Below the pieces are notes generated by a model that had not been told where the DNA came from, did not search any database, and was given only the letters and a program-made list of their open reading frames with translations. From JBFIHZ01 sp041601535 (GTDB lineage: Bacteria; Pseudomonadota; Gammaproteobacteria; Xanthomonadales; SZUA-36): a stretch of 7,403 nucleotides of DNA. Where the stretch lies: positions 1 through 7,403 of the forward strand of contig JBFIHZ010000201.1 in the NCBI GenBank assembly GCA_041601535.1, read 5' to 3'. This document shows, in pieces, positions 1 to 6,935 of the stretch (position 1 is its first letter; every line of letters begins with the position of its first letter). The position numbers were made by a program, and so were the translations under genes.

Positions 1-689
1 ATGCCGTCATTGCGAAGCTCACTTCCAACGCCGTGTATGAGCAAAATGAACGCACCTATTACAACGCCTATAACAAAATTATCGATACGCCACAGGACCT
101 GACCCAGGACCTTGTTGTGCGGGTCGGCGATATGCTGAGTGTTATCGAATTCCTTGAGCAAGCGAGCTCAAGTCCGGATGCCCAGGAGTTGATCAAGCTG
201 ATGGACCTGACGACGGTTGGTGCTTTTGGAATGTCCTTTGGCGGACCCACATCGGCAGAGTTTTGTCGTGTCTATGGAAAATGCGTAGCCGCCGTGAACA
301 TGGATGGCAAGAACTGGGGCGCTATGCTCAGGGACCCTCTGGCCACACCCATGCTTTGGATAGCAGGAAATTATACGGATAATGAGCGATTTGATATTCC
401 ATACGGGATCAAACACTGGCGGGCTGACGCCTACCGTGTGTTCATACCGCATGCTTTGCACAGGGGTTTTACGGATGCGCCGTTTTTCTCACCGATTGGC
501 AGCCCGCATCTGCTGGAGTTTCCGCACAATACAAGACCGCGCCCCGCCGCGACGAAGCTGCACCACATAAACAACGATGCACTCATTGGCTGGTTTGACC
601 ATTTCGCAAAAGGGAAGCCGCTCAACCTCGAAGCGCTTGAACAGTCTTATCCAGGTGTACGTGTTGAGAATAATGGCTTCTCCAGGTAA
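1..689 (+). CDS. Alpha/beta hydrolase resembling PAF acetylhydrolase (5' end outside window)
   Basis: The reading frame is open from the left edge (first complete codon at 3) to a TAA at 687-689, giving 228 visible residues; the N-terminal part is missing. Counting from the GTG at 33, the nucleophile elbow is GAFGMSFGG with Ser68 (codon 234-236), in the G-x-S-x-G form of serine hydrolases. Asp91 in NMDGKNWG and His143 in ALHRGFTD sit where the acid and the histidine of the platelet-activating-factor acetylhydrolase family lie (the latter like the HQNFAD of the human enzyme, from memory). An intact Ser-Asp-His triad suggests an active esterase or lipase-like enzyme. The C-terminus (WFDHFAKGKPLNLEALEQSYPG) looks like a natural end for the family. 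The GTG at 33 is unlikely to be the true start, because the frame continues upstream and the core fold would lack its first strands. Substrate and location are unknown, since any signal peptide lies outside the window. A dienelactone-hydrolase-like relative is the alternative. Confidence 0.8.
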   Translation, partial: AVIAKLTSNAVYEQNERTYYNAYNKIIDTPQDLTQDLVVRVGDMLSVIEFLEQASSSPDAQELIKLMDLTTVGAFGMSFGGPTSAEFCRVYGKCVAAVNMDGKNWGAMLRDPLATPMLWIAGNYTDNERFDIPYGIKHWRADAYRVFIPHALHRGFTDAPFFSPIGSPHLLEFPHNTRPRPAATKLHHINNDALIGWFDHFAKGKPLNLEALEQSYPGVRVENNGFSR

Positions 690-709
690 GGAGGTGGTCC
701 CGGAGAAGC
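676..709 (+). other. Hairpin spanning the hydrolase stop codon, without a T-run
   Basis: GCTTCTCC (676-683) pairs perfectly with GGAGAAGC (702-709). Past one A/C mismatch, two further G-C pairs (685-686 with 699-700) leave a 12-base loop containing the TAA stop. No run of T follows (AAAGTTAAAG), so it is not a standard intrinsic terminator. It could stabilise the 3' end of the mRNA or influence access to the Shine-Dalgarno-like bases in its loop. The structure is seen in the sequence; the role is a guess. Confidence 0.45.
687..700 (+). promoter_or_regulatory. Orphan near-perfect Shine-Dalgarno sequence
   Basis: TAAGGAGGTGGTCC differs at one base from TAAGGAGGTGATCC, the reverse complement of the conserved 3' end of 16S rRNA (GGATCACCTCCTTA), and that difference still allows a G-U pair. 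The first three bases are the stop codon of the upstream hydrolase. No ATG, GTG or TTG opening a gene lies at normal spacing downstream; the GTG at 694-696 opens only seven codons. It may be the ribosome-binding site left from the decayed gene that follows, or a chance match. Confidence 0.4.
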
Positions 710-722
710 AAAGTTAAAGTAG

Positions 723-1099
723 TTCAGTACCCGTGGGGCCGGACCGGCCGGTTTTGATGAAGCACTTCGCAAACGCATCGCAGATGATGGCGGTCTGTTC
801 CCGAGGAACGGCTTCCACTGTTTGAGATCGCCGCCTTTGACGCGGCTGAGTCGAGCCCCTGCGTCGCCGCTGTATTACTCAGGCCACTTTTTGCTTGCTC
901 CACATCTGCGGCAAACACTGATGCAATACAGGGCGAGACATTCAGCTTCCCAATCCCAACGAAAGATTTGCCTGCGGTCAAGCGCGACCATGCATGTCGC
1001 ATAGTCACCGACGGCAGACGATATCACCGACTGTTGTTCCAGGCTTGGTTGATTTCACGTAACTCAAGCCGTCTGTTCAACAGACCCCACACCCAGTGA
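723..1099 (+). pseudogene. Probable remnant of an unrecognised gene, frameshifted and without a start
   Basis: After an in-frame TAG at 720-722, the frame starting at 723 reads FSTRGAGPAGFDEALRKR and continues to about 802, where it becomes implausible. The frame starting at 803 then reads EERLPLFEIAAFDAAESS and stays open to a TGA at 1097-1099. One extra C in the run 800-802 would join both parts as ...GGLFPEERLPLF..., which reads smoothly. The second part has a coding-like preference for G or C at third positions over roughly its first 25 codons. There is no ATG, GTG or TTG in the first segment, and none in the second until a TTG near 968, so the N-terminus appears lost. The C-terminal part includes VKRDHACRIVTDGRRYHRL. 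I do not recognise the family. The alternative is plain intergenic DNA with a chance open frame; the minus-strand frame at 724-1008 overlaps it but looks less protein-like. Confidence 0.35.
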
Positions 1100-1125
1100 T
1101 TACGGGAAAACTTAAGTCAGGAATC

Positions 1126-1146
1126 ACACGAATTGAATTGTCGTGT
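1126..1146. promoter_or_regulatory. Inverted repeat upstream of the TonB receptor, possible operator
   Basis: ACACGA (1126-1131) and TCGTGT (1141-1146) form a perfect 6-bp inverted repeat around a 9-base A/T-rich centre, 54 bases before the chosen receptor start. The position suits a regulator site near the receptor promoter. It does not resemble a Fur box. I could not fit a convincing -35/-10 pair with normal spacing around it, so the promoter itself is not called. A 6-bp repeat can arise by chance. Confidence 0.3.
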
Positions 1147-1184
1147 TATGCCTAAATACGTAGAGTGAAATTGAACCTCAGTCC

Positions 1185-1191
1185 AAAGGGA
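1185..1191 (+). promoter_or_regulatory. Ribosome-binding site that favours the ATG at 1201
   Basis: AAAGGGA ends nine bases before the ATG at 1201, a workable Shine-Dalgarno spacing. The alternative in-frame GTG at 1165 follows TACGTAGA, which has no comparable purine core. The ATG also gives a better-shaped signal peptide, with a short positively charged n-region. Confidence 0.5.
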
Positions 1192-1200
1192 AACAGAAAG

Positions 1201-3438
1201 ATGTCCGTCCATTCAAGACAAAATACTTTGCTAAATCGCAAAAAGCTTTATGGTGCAATTTCCGTGGCGATGCTGTGCGTTTGTAGTGCTTCAGCCATTG
1301 CCCAAACCGAAGACTCGGATGACGACGGTGACAAGAAACCGGTAACCAAGTATGAGGAAAGAGGTGTTATCGATGAAGTCATGGTTTCCGGCCGCCGGAC
1401 CAATCAAAGCATTTCATCGATGCCGAATTCCGTTACGGTGATTGGTCTGGAGGACCTGGATCAACAGTTCATGATCAGCACCAGGATATCTGACTTACTG
1501 CAATTTTCGGTACCCGGAATTGCCGGCCAGGAAAACACCGTGCAGACACCTGCCCTGTTGCGTGGACGGACGGCACTTATCCTGGTTGATGGTGTGCCTC
1601 AAAACCAGCTGTTGCGCAGTTCGGACTTTGACGTCGTCACCATTGGTAACGATGCCATCGGCCGCGTCGAGGTCTTACGTGGCTCCAACGCGGTTTTTGG
1701 TTTTGGCGCCACCGGCGGAGCGATCAACTTCATTACCAAAAGACCTGTTGATGAAGGCTACGAAGTGGTCGCGAAAGTACGCGGCGCAACACAAACGTCG
1801 CACACGGATTTCAGCCGGGAACTGTACTCGTCTTTTAGTGCCAGATTCGGCGATGTCGGGGTACTTATCGGCGGGTCGACACAAAGAACCGGCGTGGGTT
1901 ACGACGGCAACGGCACTGTCATACCCAATGACCTTAGCGAATACGGCCGGGATATCACCAATATCCACGGTGCCATCGATTGGGATATCGATTCGGACCA
2001 ACGGCTTCTTTTCACAGGGAATCACTACCGCAGGAAAGCAGTTTTATCCGATTTTGTTGTTCTGACTGAACGCGGCGACCCTGATAGTGGCCGGTTTGCG
2101 GTTGGTGAATTCACGGGCACCTTTTTTACGGACGCCGATTTCCTGCTGCGCGGATATCCGCCAACCGACCTCGACTCGATACCGCAGGAATATTTATTCA
2201 CTCCGGAGCAAGAATTCAACAATGCGACGCTCCGATATCAACACGATGATTTCCTGGGTTCAGCACTGGAAGTGACCTTGCTGGCTCATGAATTTCCGGA
2301 CATTCTTCCCGCCCGAAGTGAACAAGGCAGGATCGTTAGCCAGCAGCGACTGCGCGAGCGTTCGGGCATTCGCGGCAAGTTGGATATTCCGCTGTCCTCC
2401 TGGATAGAGGGCAGCCGCATGGTTCTGGGTGCAGATCGAATCAGCAACACGGTGGATGAGGGTGCTGTTGTCAATGGCGTGGACTATACCCGCACCACTC
2501 AACGGACTACACCCTACATTGACCAGGTTAACCTGGGGGTCTTTGCACAATTGGAAGTGCCATTGGGGGATTTTCTCCTGACTGGCGGCGTTCGCTACGA
2601 TGACTTTGATATCGAAATGGCGGATGCAGATGATTTGGTATTTAACCCTGGCCGCGTGTTCAAGGGTGGAAATGTCAGCTATGACGCTACGGTATTCAAC
2701 GCTGGTATCGTCTACTACGCACTGCCCAATCTCGACCTGTATTTCAATGTTTCTCAAGGCCTGGACGTTACCCAGGTCGGGCGTGCCGCGGCCCAGGTAG
2801 ACAGCGCCGCTCAGATGGACCCCGAAGCCGCGGTGACCGACGCTTACGAGATTGGTCTTCGCACAGCACTCGGCCGTCTTCAATTGGAAGCGGCGGCCTT
2901 TTACTCGGTAAGCGAGCTGGCGTCGCGGACCAGAGTGATTGAGGCTGGCACCCTTGCCGTGCCCTTGCGTCAGCCCGAGAACATCTGGGGGCTGGAGGTA
3001 TCGGGAACTTTTGAAGTGAGCGATACGCTCAATGTCGGCAGCACCTTTACCTGGAACGACGGAGAAAGTGAGCGCGACGACGGTACAACTGCACAGCTGC
3101 AAAATCTTTTCCTGTCTCCGACAACGCTTACGGCCTACGTCGACTGGCAAGCAAAACCATGGTTGCACAGTCGCCTGCAGGCATTTCACGTTTTCGGCAA
3201 GGATCGATTCCCGCCTGGTTCGGGGTTCGCTCGCGGCAATTACGAAACTGAAACGCTGATCGACTTTTCCGTCAGCCTCAAAAGCGAGAACCTGGGCGAA
3301 CTGTCTGTTGCGGTTGCTAACCTGTTGGACGAAGTGACCATCGCCCCCGGGAACAGGGCGCGAAATATCACCAGCCGCTACTTCCCGATTGAAGGACGTA
3401 CGGTTTCACTGACCTACACCAAGGTGTGGCGTAACTGA
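1201..3438 (+). CDS. TonB-dependent outer-membrane receptor
   Basis: Predicted to carry a substrate across the outer membrane, powered by TonB-ExbB-ExbD. The ATG at 1201 gives 745 residues, normal for the family. Residues 1-34 form a signal peptide (basic RKK, hydrophobic LYGAISVAMLCVC, then SAIA before Gln35), followed by an acidic linker. A possible TonB box is in VIDEVMVSGRR (57-66). The plug spans about 57-182, with the family motifs LLRGRTALILVDGVPQN (119-135) and VEVLRGSNAVFGFGATGGAI (156-175). The remainder is a beta-barrel with alternating aromatic strands, ending YFPIEGRTVSLTYTKVWRN; the last residue is Asn rather than the usual terminal aromatic, with Trp two residues earlier. The overall look is that of ferric-siderophore receptors, but the substrate cannot be inferred from sequence alone. 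A GTG at 1165 would add 12 residues. A strong terminator follows at once, then a TRAP transporter operon. Confidence 0.93.
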   Translation: MSVHSRQNTLLNRKKLYGAISVAMLCVCSASAIAQTEDSDDDGDKKPVTKYEERGVIDEVMVSGRRTNQSISSMPNSVTVIGLEDLDQQFMISTRISDLLQFSVPGIAGQENTVQTPALLRGRTALILVDGVPQNQLLRSSDFDVVTIGNDAIGRVEVLRGSNAVFGFGATGGAINFITKRPVDEGYEVVAKVRGATQTSHTDFSRELYSSFSARFGDVGVLIGGSTQRTGVGYDGNGTVIPNDLSEYGRDITNIHGAIDWDIDSDQRLLFTGNHYRRKAVLSDFVVLTERGDPDSGRFAVGEFTGTFFTDADFLLRGYPPTDLDSIPQEYLFTPEQEFNNATLRYQHDDFLGSALEVTLLAHEFPDILPARSEQGRIVSQQRLRERSGIRGKLDIPLSSWIEGSRMVLGADRISNTVDEGAVVNGVDYTRTTQRTTPYIDQVNLGVFAQLEVPLGDFLLTGGVRYDDFDIEMADADDLVFNPGRVFKGGNVSYDATVFNAGIVYYALPNLDLYFNVSQGLDVTQVGRAAAQVDSAAQMDPEAAVTDAYEIGLRTALGRLQLEAAAFYSVSELASRTRVIEAGTLAVPLRQPENIWGLEVSGTFEVSDTLNVGSTFTWNDGESERDDGTTAQLQNLFLSPTTLTAYVDWQAKPWLHSRLQAFHVFGKDRFPPGSGFARGNYETETLIDFSVSLKSENLGELSVAVANLLDEVTIAPGNRARNITSRYFPIEGRTVSLTYTKVWRN

Positions 3439-3455
3439 GATAGCACGGCAAATGT

Positions 3456-3516
3456 AAAGGCGCACATACCGGTGTGACAAGGAACTCTTCTTTAACACCG
3501 GTATGGCGCCTTTTTT
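3456..3516 (+). terminator. Strong Rho-independent terminator after the TonB receptor
   Basis: The left arm 3456-3475 (AAAGGCGCACATACCGGTGT) pairs with 3495-3513 (ACACCGGTATGGCGCCTTT) in a 19-bp stem broken only by one bulged A on the left arm. The loop is 19 bases, and a run of six T lies at 3511-3516. It begins 17 bases after the receptor stop and ends 52 bases before the TRAP binding-protein start, so it should stop most receptor transcripts before they reach the TRAP genes. Confidence 0.9.
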
Positions 3517-3568
3517 CGTGAAGTTGTAGTCATCGACACCAGCACGGTCCTGCATTTCGGCGGAAGAT

Positions 3569-4696
3569 ATGACCCATAACACCAGAATGTCTAATCTCGC
3601 CACCGCAGTTGCAGTCGTGGTTGCCCTGCTTGTTGGCATCCTGGGTTCGCTGGCCATTCGACCAGCTGGCGTTGTGGCGACTTCGACAACTGCTCAAACG
3701 GGTCAAGCCGGCAGTGCCCCGCGCATCCGCTGGAAGGTACCAACTGCGTTTAATACCAATGTACCGGTGACCGGCACCAACATTGTTTACGTTTCGAAAC
3801 TGATCGAACGCGCCAGCTCAGGCGCGATCAACCTGGAAATATTTGAACCTAACGAGCTCGTTTCACCATTGTCGATCATTGACGCAGTCAGAGATCGCAA
3901 GGTTGATGCCGGATACACCTGGCTGGGCTACGAACAAGGGAAAATTCCGGCAGCACCGCTCATCTCCGCAGTACCCTTCGGCATGGAGCCATGGGAATTT
4001 ACGGCCTGGTGGTACGACGGTGAAGGCCAGGCACTGGGTGAAGCCCTGTTCCAGGAACACAATATCCATCCGGTACTTTGTGGAATCATTGGTCCGGAAA
4101 CCGCAGGGTGGTTCCGCAAGCCAATCGAATCTCCGAGCGATTTTGAAGGTCTCAAGATTCGCTTCGCAGGGCTCGGTGGCAAGGTCCTTCAGCGCGCTGG
4201 TGCGTCTGTCACACTACTGCCGGCAGGGGAGATATTTCAGGCCCTGGAGAAGGGCGCCATCGATGCGACAGAGTTTTCCCTGCCGGTGGCCGACCAGGCC
4301 CTGGGATTTGATCGCGTAGCCAAATTCAATTACTTCCCCGGCTGGCATCAACCATTCACAACCAACTTTCTGACCGTTAATCTCGACGCGTGGAACGAGC
4401 TTGCCGATGCCGATCAGGCCATGGTTGAGATGGCCTGCACGGCGGGCGTTATCCATCACCTGGCATCCGGCGAGGCGGCGCAGGGCAAGATCATCAAAGG
4501 GTTTCCGGACAAGGGAGTTTCGGCACGCAGACTGTCGCAAAGCACATTGGACTACCTGCGCAAACTAAGCAATGAGGTGTTACAGGAGGAAGCCGCCAAA
4601 GACCCTCATTTCGCGAAAATCCTGGCGTCTCAGATTGCGTTCTCTGCGGACTACGCCTACTGGAAGCGTCTCGCCTACTTGCCCTGGGAGTTCTAG
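3569..4696 (+). CDS. dctP: TRAP transporter periplasmic substrate-binding protein (DctP/TakP type)
   Basis: Captures an organic anion in the periplasm and delivers it to the DctQM membrane permease. At 375 residues it is a normal DctP length. A hydrophobic stretch at about 11-30 (ATAVAVVVALLVGILGSLAI) is a signal peptide or uncleaved anchor; there is no lipobox cysteine. Family signatures are ISAVPFGMEPWEF (132-144), GWFRKPI (180-186), the conserved substrate-carboxylate arginine in LKIR (Arg198), GLGGKVLQRAGA (201-212), LPAGEIFQALEKGAIDATE (217-235) and YFPGWHQP (255-262). These place it with the TakP group annotated as mannitol/chloroaromatic or 2-oxoacid binders. Two positions differ from the usual pattern as I recall it: Glu177 in place of the usual Gln of Q-M-G-G-W, and DATEFSLP in place of DATEW-x-GP. 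GGAAG sits only two bases before the ATG at 3569, too close for an ideal ribosome-binding site; the in-frame ATG at 3587 is a possible alternative start. The small subunit follows after six bases. Confidence 0.92.
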   Translation: MTHNTRMSNLATAVAVVVALLVGILGSLAIRPAGVVATSTTAQTGQAGSAPRIRWKVPTAFNTNVPVTGTNIVYVSKLIERASSGAINLEIFEPNELVSPLSIIDAVRDRKVDAGYTWLGYEQGKIPAAPLISAVPFGMEPWEFTAWWYDGEGQALGEALFQEHNIHPVLCGIIGPETAGWFRKPIESPSDFEGLKIRFAGLGGKVLQRAGASVTLLPAGEIFQALEKGAIDATEFSLPVADQALGFDRVAKFNYFPGWHQPFTTNFLTVNLDAWNELADADQAMVEMACTAGVIHHLASGEAAQGKIIKGFPDKGVSARRLSQSTLDYLRKLSNEVLQEEAAKDPHFAKILASQIAFSADYAYWKRLAYLPWEF

Positions 4697-4702
4697 AATG
4701 CG

Positions 4703-5272
4703 ATGGATCCACTCAGCTTGACCAAGTCGGAAGCGGAGCAGCGTCGCTTACCCCAAACGCGGTTGTCTCTCCTGATCAGCCGGGGTCTCGACCGGGTCGC
4801 CAGCGTGGTGTCGTGCATCTGGGTCTTGTTGCTATTGATTATCGTGGTGAATGTCACCGCGCGCTATGTTTTCGGCGAAGGTCGAATCGAGTTCGAAGAA
4901 GCACAGTGGCATTTATACGCGATGGGCTTCTTGCTGGGGCTGTCAATCTGCTTTGATAGTGATGACCACATCCGCGTCGACGTCATTCATGACCAACTCA
5001 GTCTGCGTGCCAAAGCATGGATCGAGCTTTACGGTCTCCTGTTGCTGTTCTTTCCATTCGTCACTCTTGTCCTGGTGTTTTCGATTCCTTTCGTACAGTA
5101 CTCATTCACCATCGGTGAGATTTCAAGTGCGCCGGGTGGGCTGCCCTATCGCTGGATCATAAAATCGGCACTGTTCATCGGCTTCGCCCTGCTCGCAGTG
5201 GCTGGAATCGGCCGGCTGTCGAGAGTGAGCGCTTGTTTGTTTGCAGTTCCCCGCGGAGCTCCCAACCGGTGA
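4703..5272 (+). CDS. dctQ: TRAP transporter small membrane subunit (DctQ)
   Basis: The 189-residue small permease subunit, which supports and orients the large transport subunit in the inner membrane. Four membrane helices are visible at about 33-52, 68-85, 108-130 and 152-170. Family features are the NVTARYVFG end of helix 1, the amphipathic HIRVDVIHDQLSLRAKAWIE (89-108) and SSAPGGLPYRWIIKSAL (141-157) leading into the last helix. The start at 4703 lies six bases after the dctP stop, with GGAG at 4687-4690 upstream. An out-of-frame ATG at 4698 gives only seven codons. The spacing implies one transcript and coupled translation with dctP. It ends seven bases before the preferred dctM start. 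The C-terminal tail (SRVSACLFAVPRGAPNR) is not a recognised domain. Confidence 0.9.
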   Translation: MDPLSLTKSEAEQRRLPQTRLSLLISRGLDRVASVVSCIWVLLLLIIVVNVTARYVFGEGRIEFEEAQWHLYAMGFLLGLSICFDSDDHIRVDVIHDQLSLRAKAWIELYGLLLLFFPFVTLVLVFSIPFVQYSFTIGEISSAPGGLPYRWIIKSALFIGFALLAVAGIGRLSRVSACLFAVPRGAPNR

Positions 5273-5279
5273 TCGTGAC

Positions 5280-6629
5280 ATGATGATTAACGACGTAATG
5301 TCTTTGCTGATGTTCGTGTCCTTCATCGGGCTGATCTTCACGGGCTTCCCGGTAGCGTGGATACTGGGTGGATTGTCGATAGTCTTCACGGCAATAGCCA
5401 TTATCCTGGACATAGACCTTGGGTTTACCATTGGGGTGGACTGGGCCTACACATCGGTTGCCATTGACCGAATGTGGGACGTGATGAACAACTGGGTCCT
5501 GGTGGCGCTGCCGATGTTCATTTTCATGGGCCTCATGTTGGACCGCTCCGGAGTAGCGGCTGACCTTATGACCAATCTGGTCAAGTTGTTTGGTCGGGTG
5601 CGCGGTGGACTGGCGATCACAGTAACGATTATTGGCGTGTTGCTGGCAGCGGTAACGGGAATTATCGGTGCTTCCGTTGTTCTGCTGGCCATGCTGGGAT
5701 TACCGGTGATGCTCCAGCATGGTTATAAAAAGGAATTGGCCGTCGGTACTGTCTGCGCCGTTGGATCCCTCGGCATCCTCATGCCACCCAGTATCATGCT
5801 GGTGCTGATGGCAGACCGGCTGGCCATGTCGGTGGGCGATTTGTTTCTCGGAGCAGTATTCCCCGGACTATTGCTCAGCGGCTTGTACATTGTCTATATG
5901 CTCGTCTACACGCGGCTGCGGCCGAATGCCGCACCAGTGCCGGATGAGATCGAACCGGTTGACCTGGCACTGGTAATGGGAGTGTTCAAGGCAGTGCTTC
6001 CACCTGCGGGCCTTATTCTTGCAGTTCTGGGAAGCATCTTTTTCGGAATTGCCACGCCAACCGAAGCTGCTGGTGTTGGCGCGTTCGGCGCCACGTTACT
6101 CGCCCTGGTCAATCGGCAACTCAGCATGGATGTACTGCGCAAAGTTTTGCGTCAGACAACGACCACAACAGCATTCATATTTGCCATATTCATGGGGGCA
6201 ACGGCTTATTCGCTGGTACTCAGGGGATTGGGCGGCGACGAGCTTATCGAAGGCGCGCTACTCGGCCTGCCGTTTGAACCAACGGGCATTATTATATCCA
6301 TCCTGGTATTTACCTTTGTGCTGGGCTTCTTTCTGGACTGGATCGAGATCTCGTTGATCGTTCTGCCACTTGTGGCACCGGTGGTTGTCAATCTCGGCTT
6401 CGATCTGGTCTGGTTCACGGTGGTCTTTGCTGTCTGCTTGCAGACATCCTTTCTAACGCCTCCAGTCGGATTTGCCATTTTCTATCTGAAGGGCGTGGCA
6501 CCACCAGAGATTGACGTAGCGACAATCTACCGCGGCGTCATTCCATTCATTATTTTACAGCTTGTTGGTCTGGCGATAATTTTCGTTTGGGATGATTTGG
6601 CAACCTGGTTGCCACAGTTTACCTACTGA
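5280..6629 (+). CDS. dctM: TRAP transporter large membrane subunit (DctM)
   Basis: The transport subunit: an elevator-type, probably sodium-driven inner-membrane carrier that takes substrate from the DctP protein. At 449 residues it is within the usual range for DctM. Many hydrophobic helices cover the whole length. Family motifs include FTGFPVAWILGG (20-31), GIIGASVVLLAMLGLPVM (127-144), GILMPPSIMLVLMAD (165-179), ATPTEAAGVGAFGA (258-271) and SFLTPPVGFAIFYLKGVAPP (390-409); the repeated PP-containing re-entrant segments are the typical substrate and sodium region. I chose the ATG at 5280 because it places the first helix directly after MMINDV and begins just after the dctQ stop. A TTG at 5241 would add 13 non-membrane residues and overlap dctQ. 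No clear ribosome-binding site precedes 5280, so translational coupling to dctQ is likely. The type matches the TakP-like binding protein upstream. Confidence 0.93.
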   Translation: MMINDVMSLLMFVSFIGLIFTGFPVAWILGGLSIVFTAIAIILDIDLGFTIGVDWAYTSVAIDRMWDVMNNWVLVALPMFIFMGLMLDRSGVAADLMTNLVKLFGRVRGGLAITVTIIGVLLAAVTGIIGASVVLLAMLGLPVMLQHGYKKELAVGTVCAVGSLGILMPPSIMLVLMADRLAMSVGDLFLGAVFPGLLLSGLYIVYMLVYTRLRPNAAPVPDEIEPVDLALVMGVFKAVLPPAGLILAVLGSIFFGIATPTEAAGVGAFGATLLALVNRQLSMDVLRKVLRQTTTTTAFIFAIFMGATAYSLVLRGLGGDELIEGALLGLPFEPTGIIISILVFTFVLGFFLDWIEISLIVLPLVAPVVVNLGFDLVWFTVVFAVCLQTSFLTPPVGFAIFYLKGVAPPEIDVATIYRGVIPFIILQLVGLAIIFVWDDLATWLPQFTY

Positions 6630-6641
6630 CGGCTGCGGCAA
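6598..6641 (+). other. Competing hairpin elements at the end of dctM
   Basis: TGGCAAC (6598-6604) and GTTGCCA (6608-6614) form a perfect 7-bp stem with a 3-base loop inside the last dctM codons. The second arm can instead pair, as TTGCCACAG (6609-6617), with CTGCGGCAA (6633-6641) beyond the stop, with one mismatch. No T-run follows. It could be a weak transcript end or an mRNA-stabilising structure, or chance. The pairing is visible; the function is not. Confidence 0.25.
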
Positions 6642-6935
6642 TTGATTGACGGTCTACGCGGCATACGCGACAGAGCATTACATTGCCGGCACAAGACTGA
6701 AAGTAATTTCTTCATGCTTAACTGTGTGTTTACAAGAACTCAATTGTTCGAGTTTGCATCGCTACATTAGACTGGAGCTTAGCAACAGTACCTGGAATTT
6801 CTTCCGGAAAGTACCAACGTTCAAGTGCGGGCTGCGATGCAGATGTACCAGCAACACCTGCCCACAGTTGAGGATCGATCCACAGGAATTTCAGTTGCTG
6901 TACAAACCCGTAATTGAGCATGGAGACAAACAAGA
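6630..6935. other. Intergenic region without a credible gene
   Basis: These 306 bases separate dctM from the PepSY-type gene. Open frames on both strands lack ribosome-binding sites and the third-position preference of the neighbouring genes. I saw small symmetric sites such as TTCCGGAA (6802-6809), flanked by direct AGTACC copies, and GATCGATC (6873-6880), but nothing I can name. No T-rich terminator hairpin and no well-spaced -35/-10 pair stood out. A promoter for the downstream gene is expected here. Confidence 0.5.

Noticed and set aside
377..400. Fur-box-like GGATAATGAGCGATTTGATA
   Set aside because: It lies inside the hydrolase coding sequence, far from any gene start, and only one half resembles the consensus.
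724..1008. Minus-strand open frame of 94 codons in the gap after the hydrolase
   Set aside because: No recognisable domain, and the plus strand of the same stretch reads more like protein once one frameshift is allowed.
1165..1200. GTG at 1165 as the receptor start
   Set aside because: No Shine-Dalgarno sequence, and it would put about 28 polar residues before the signal-peptide core; the ATG at 1201 has AAAGGGA at good spacing.
2260..3189. Long minus-strand open frame of 309 codons opposite the TonB receptor
   Set aside because: It lies wholly inside a clearly recognised receptor gene, has no recognisable domain, and long antisense frames are common opposite G+C-rich coding DNA.
5241..5279. 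TTG at 5241 as the dctM start
   Set aside because: It overlaps dctQ, has no ribosome-binding site and adds 13 residues not typical of DctM N-termini; the ATG at 5280 begins right before the first helix.
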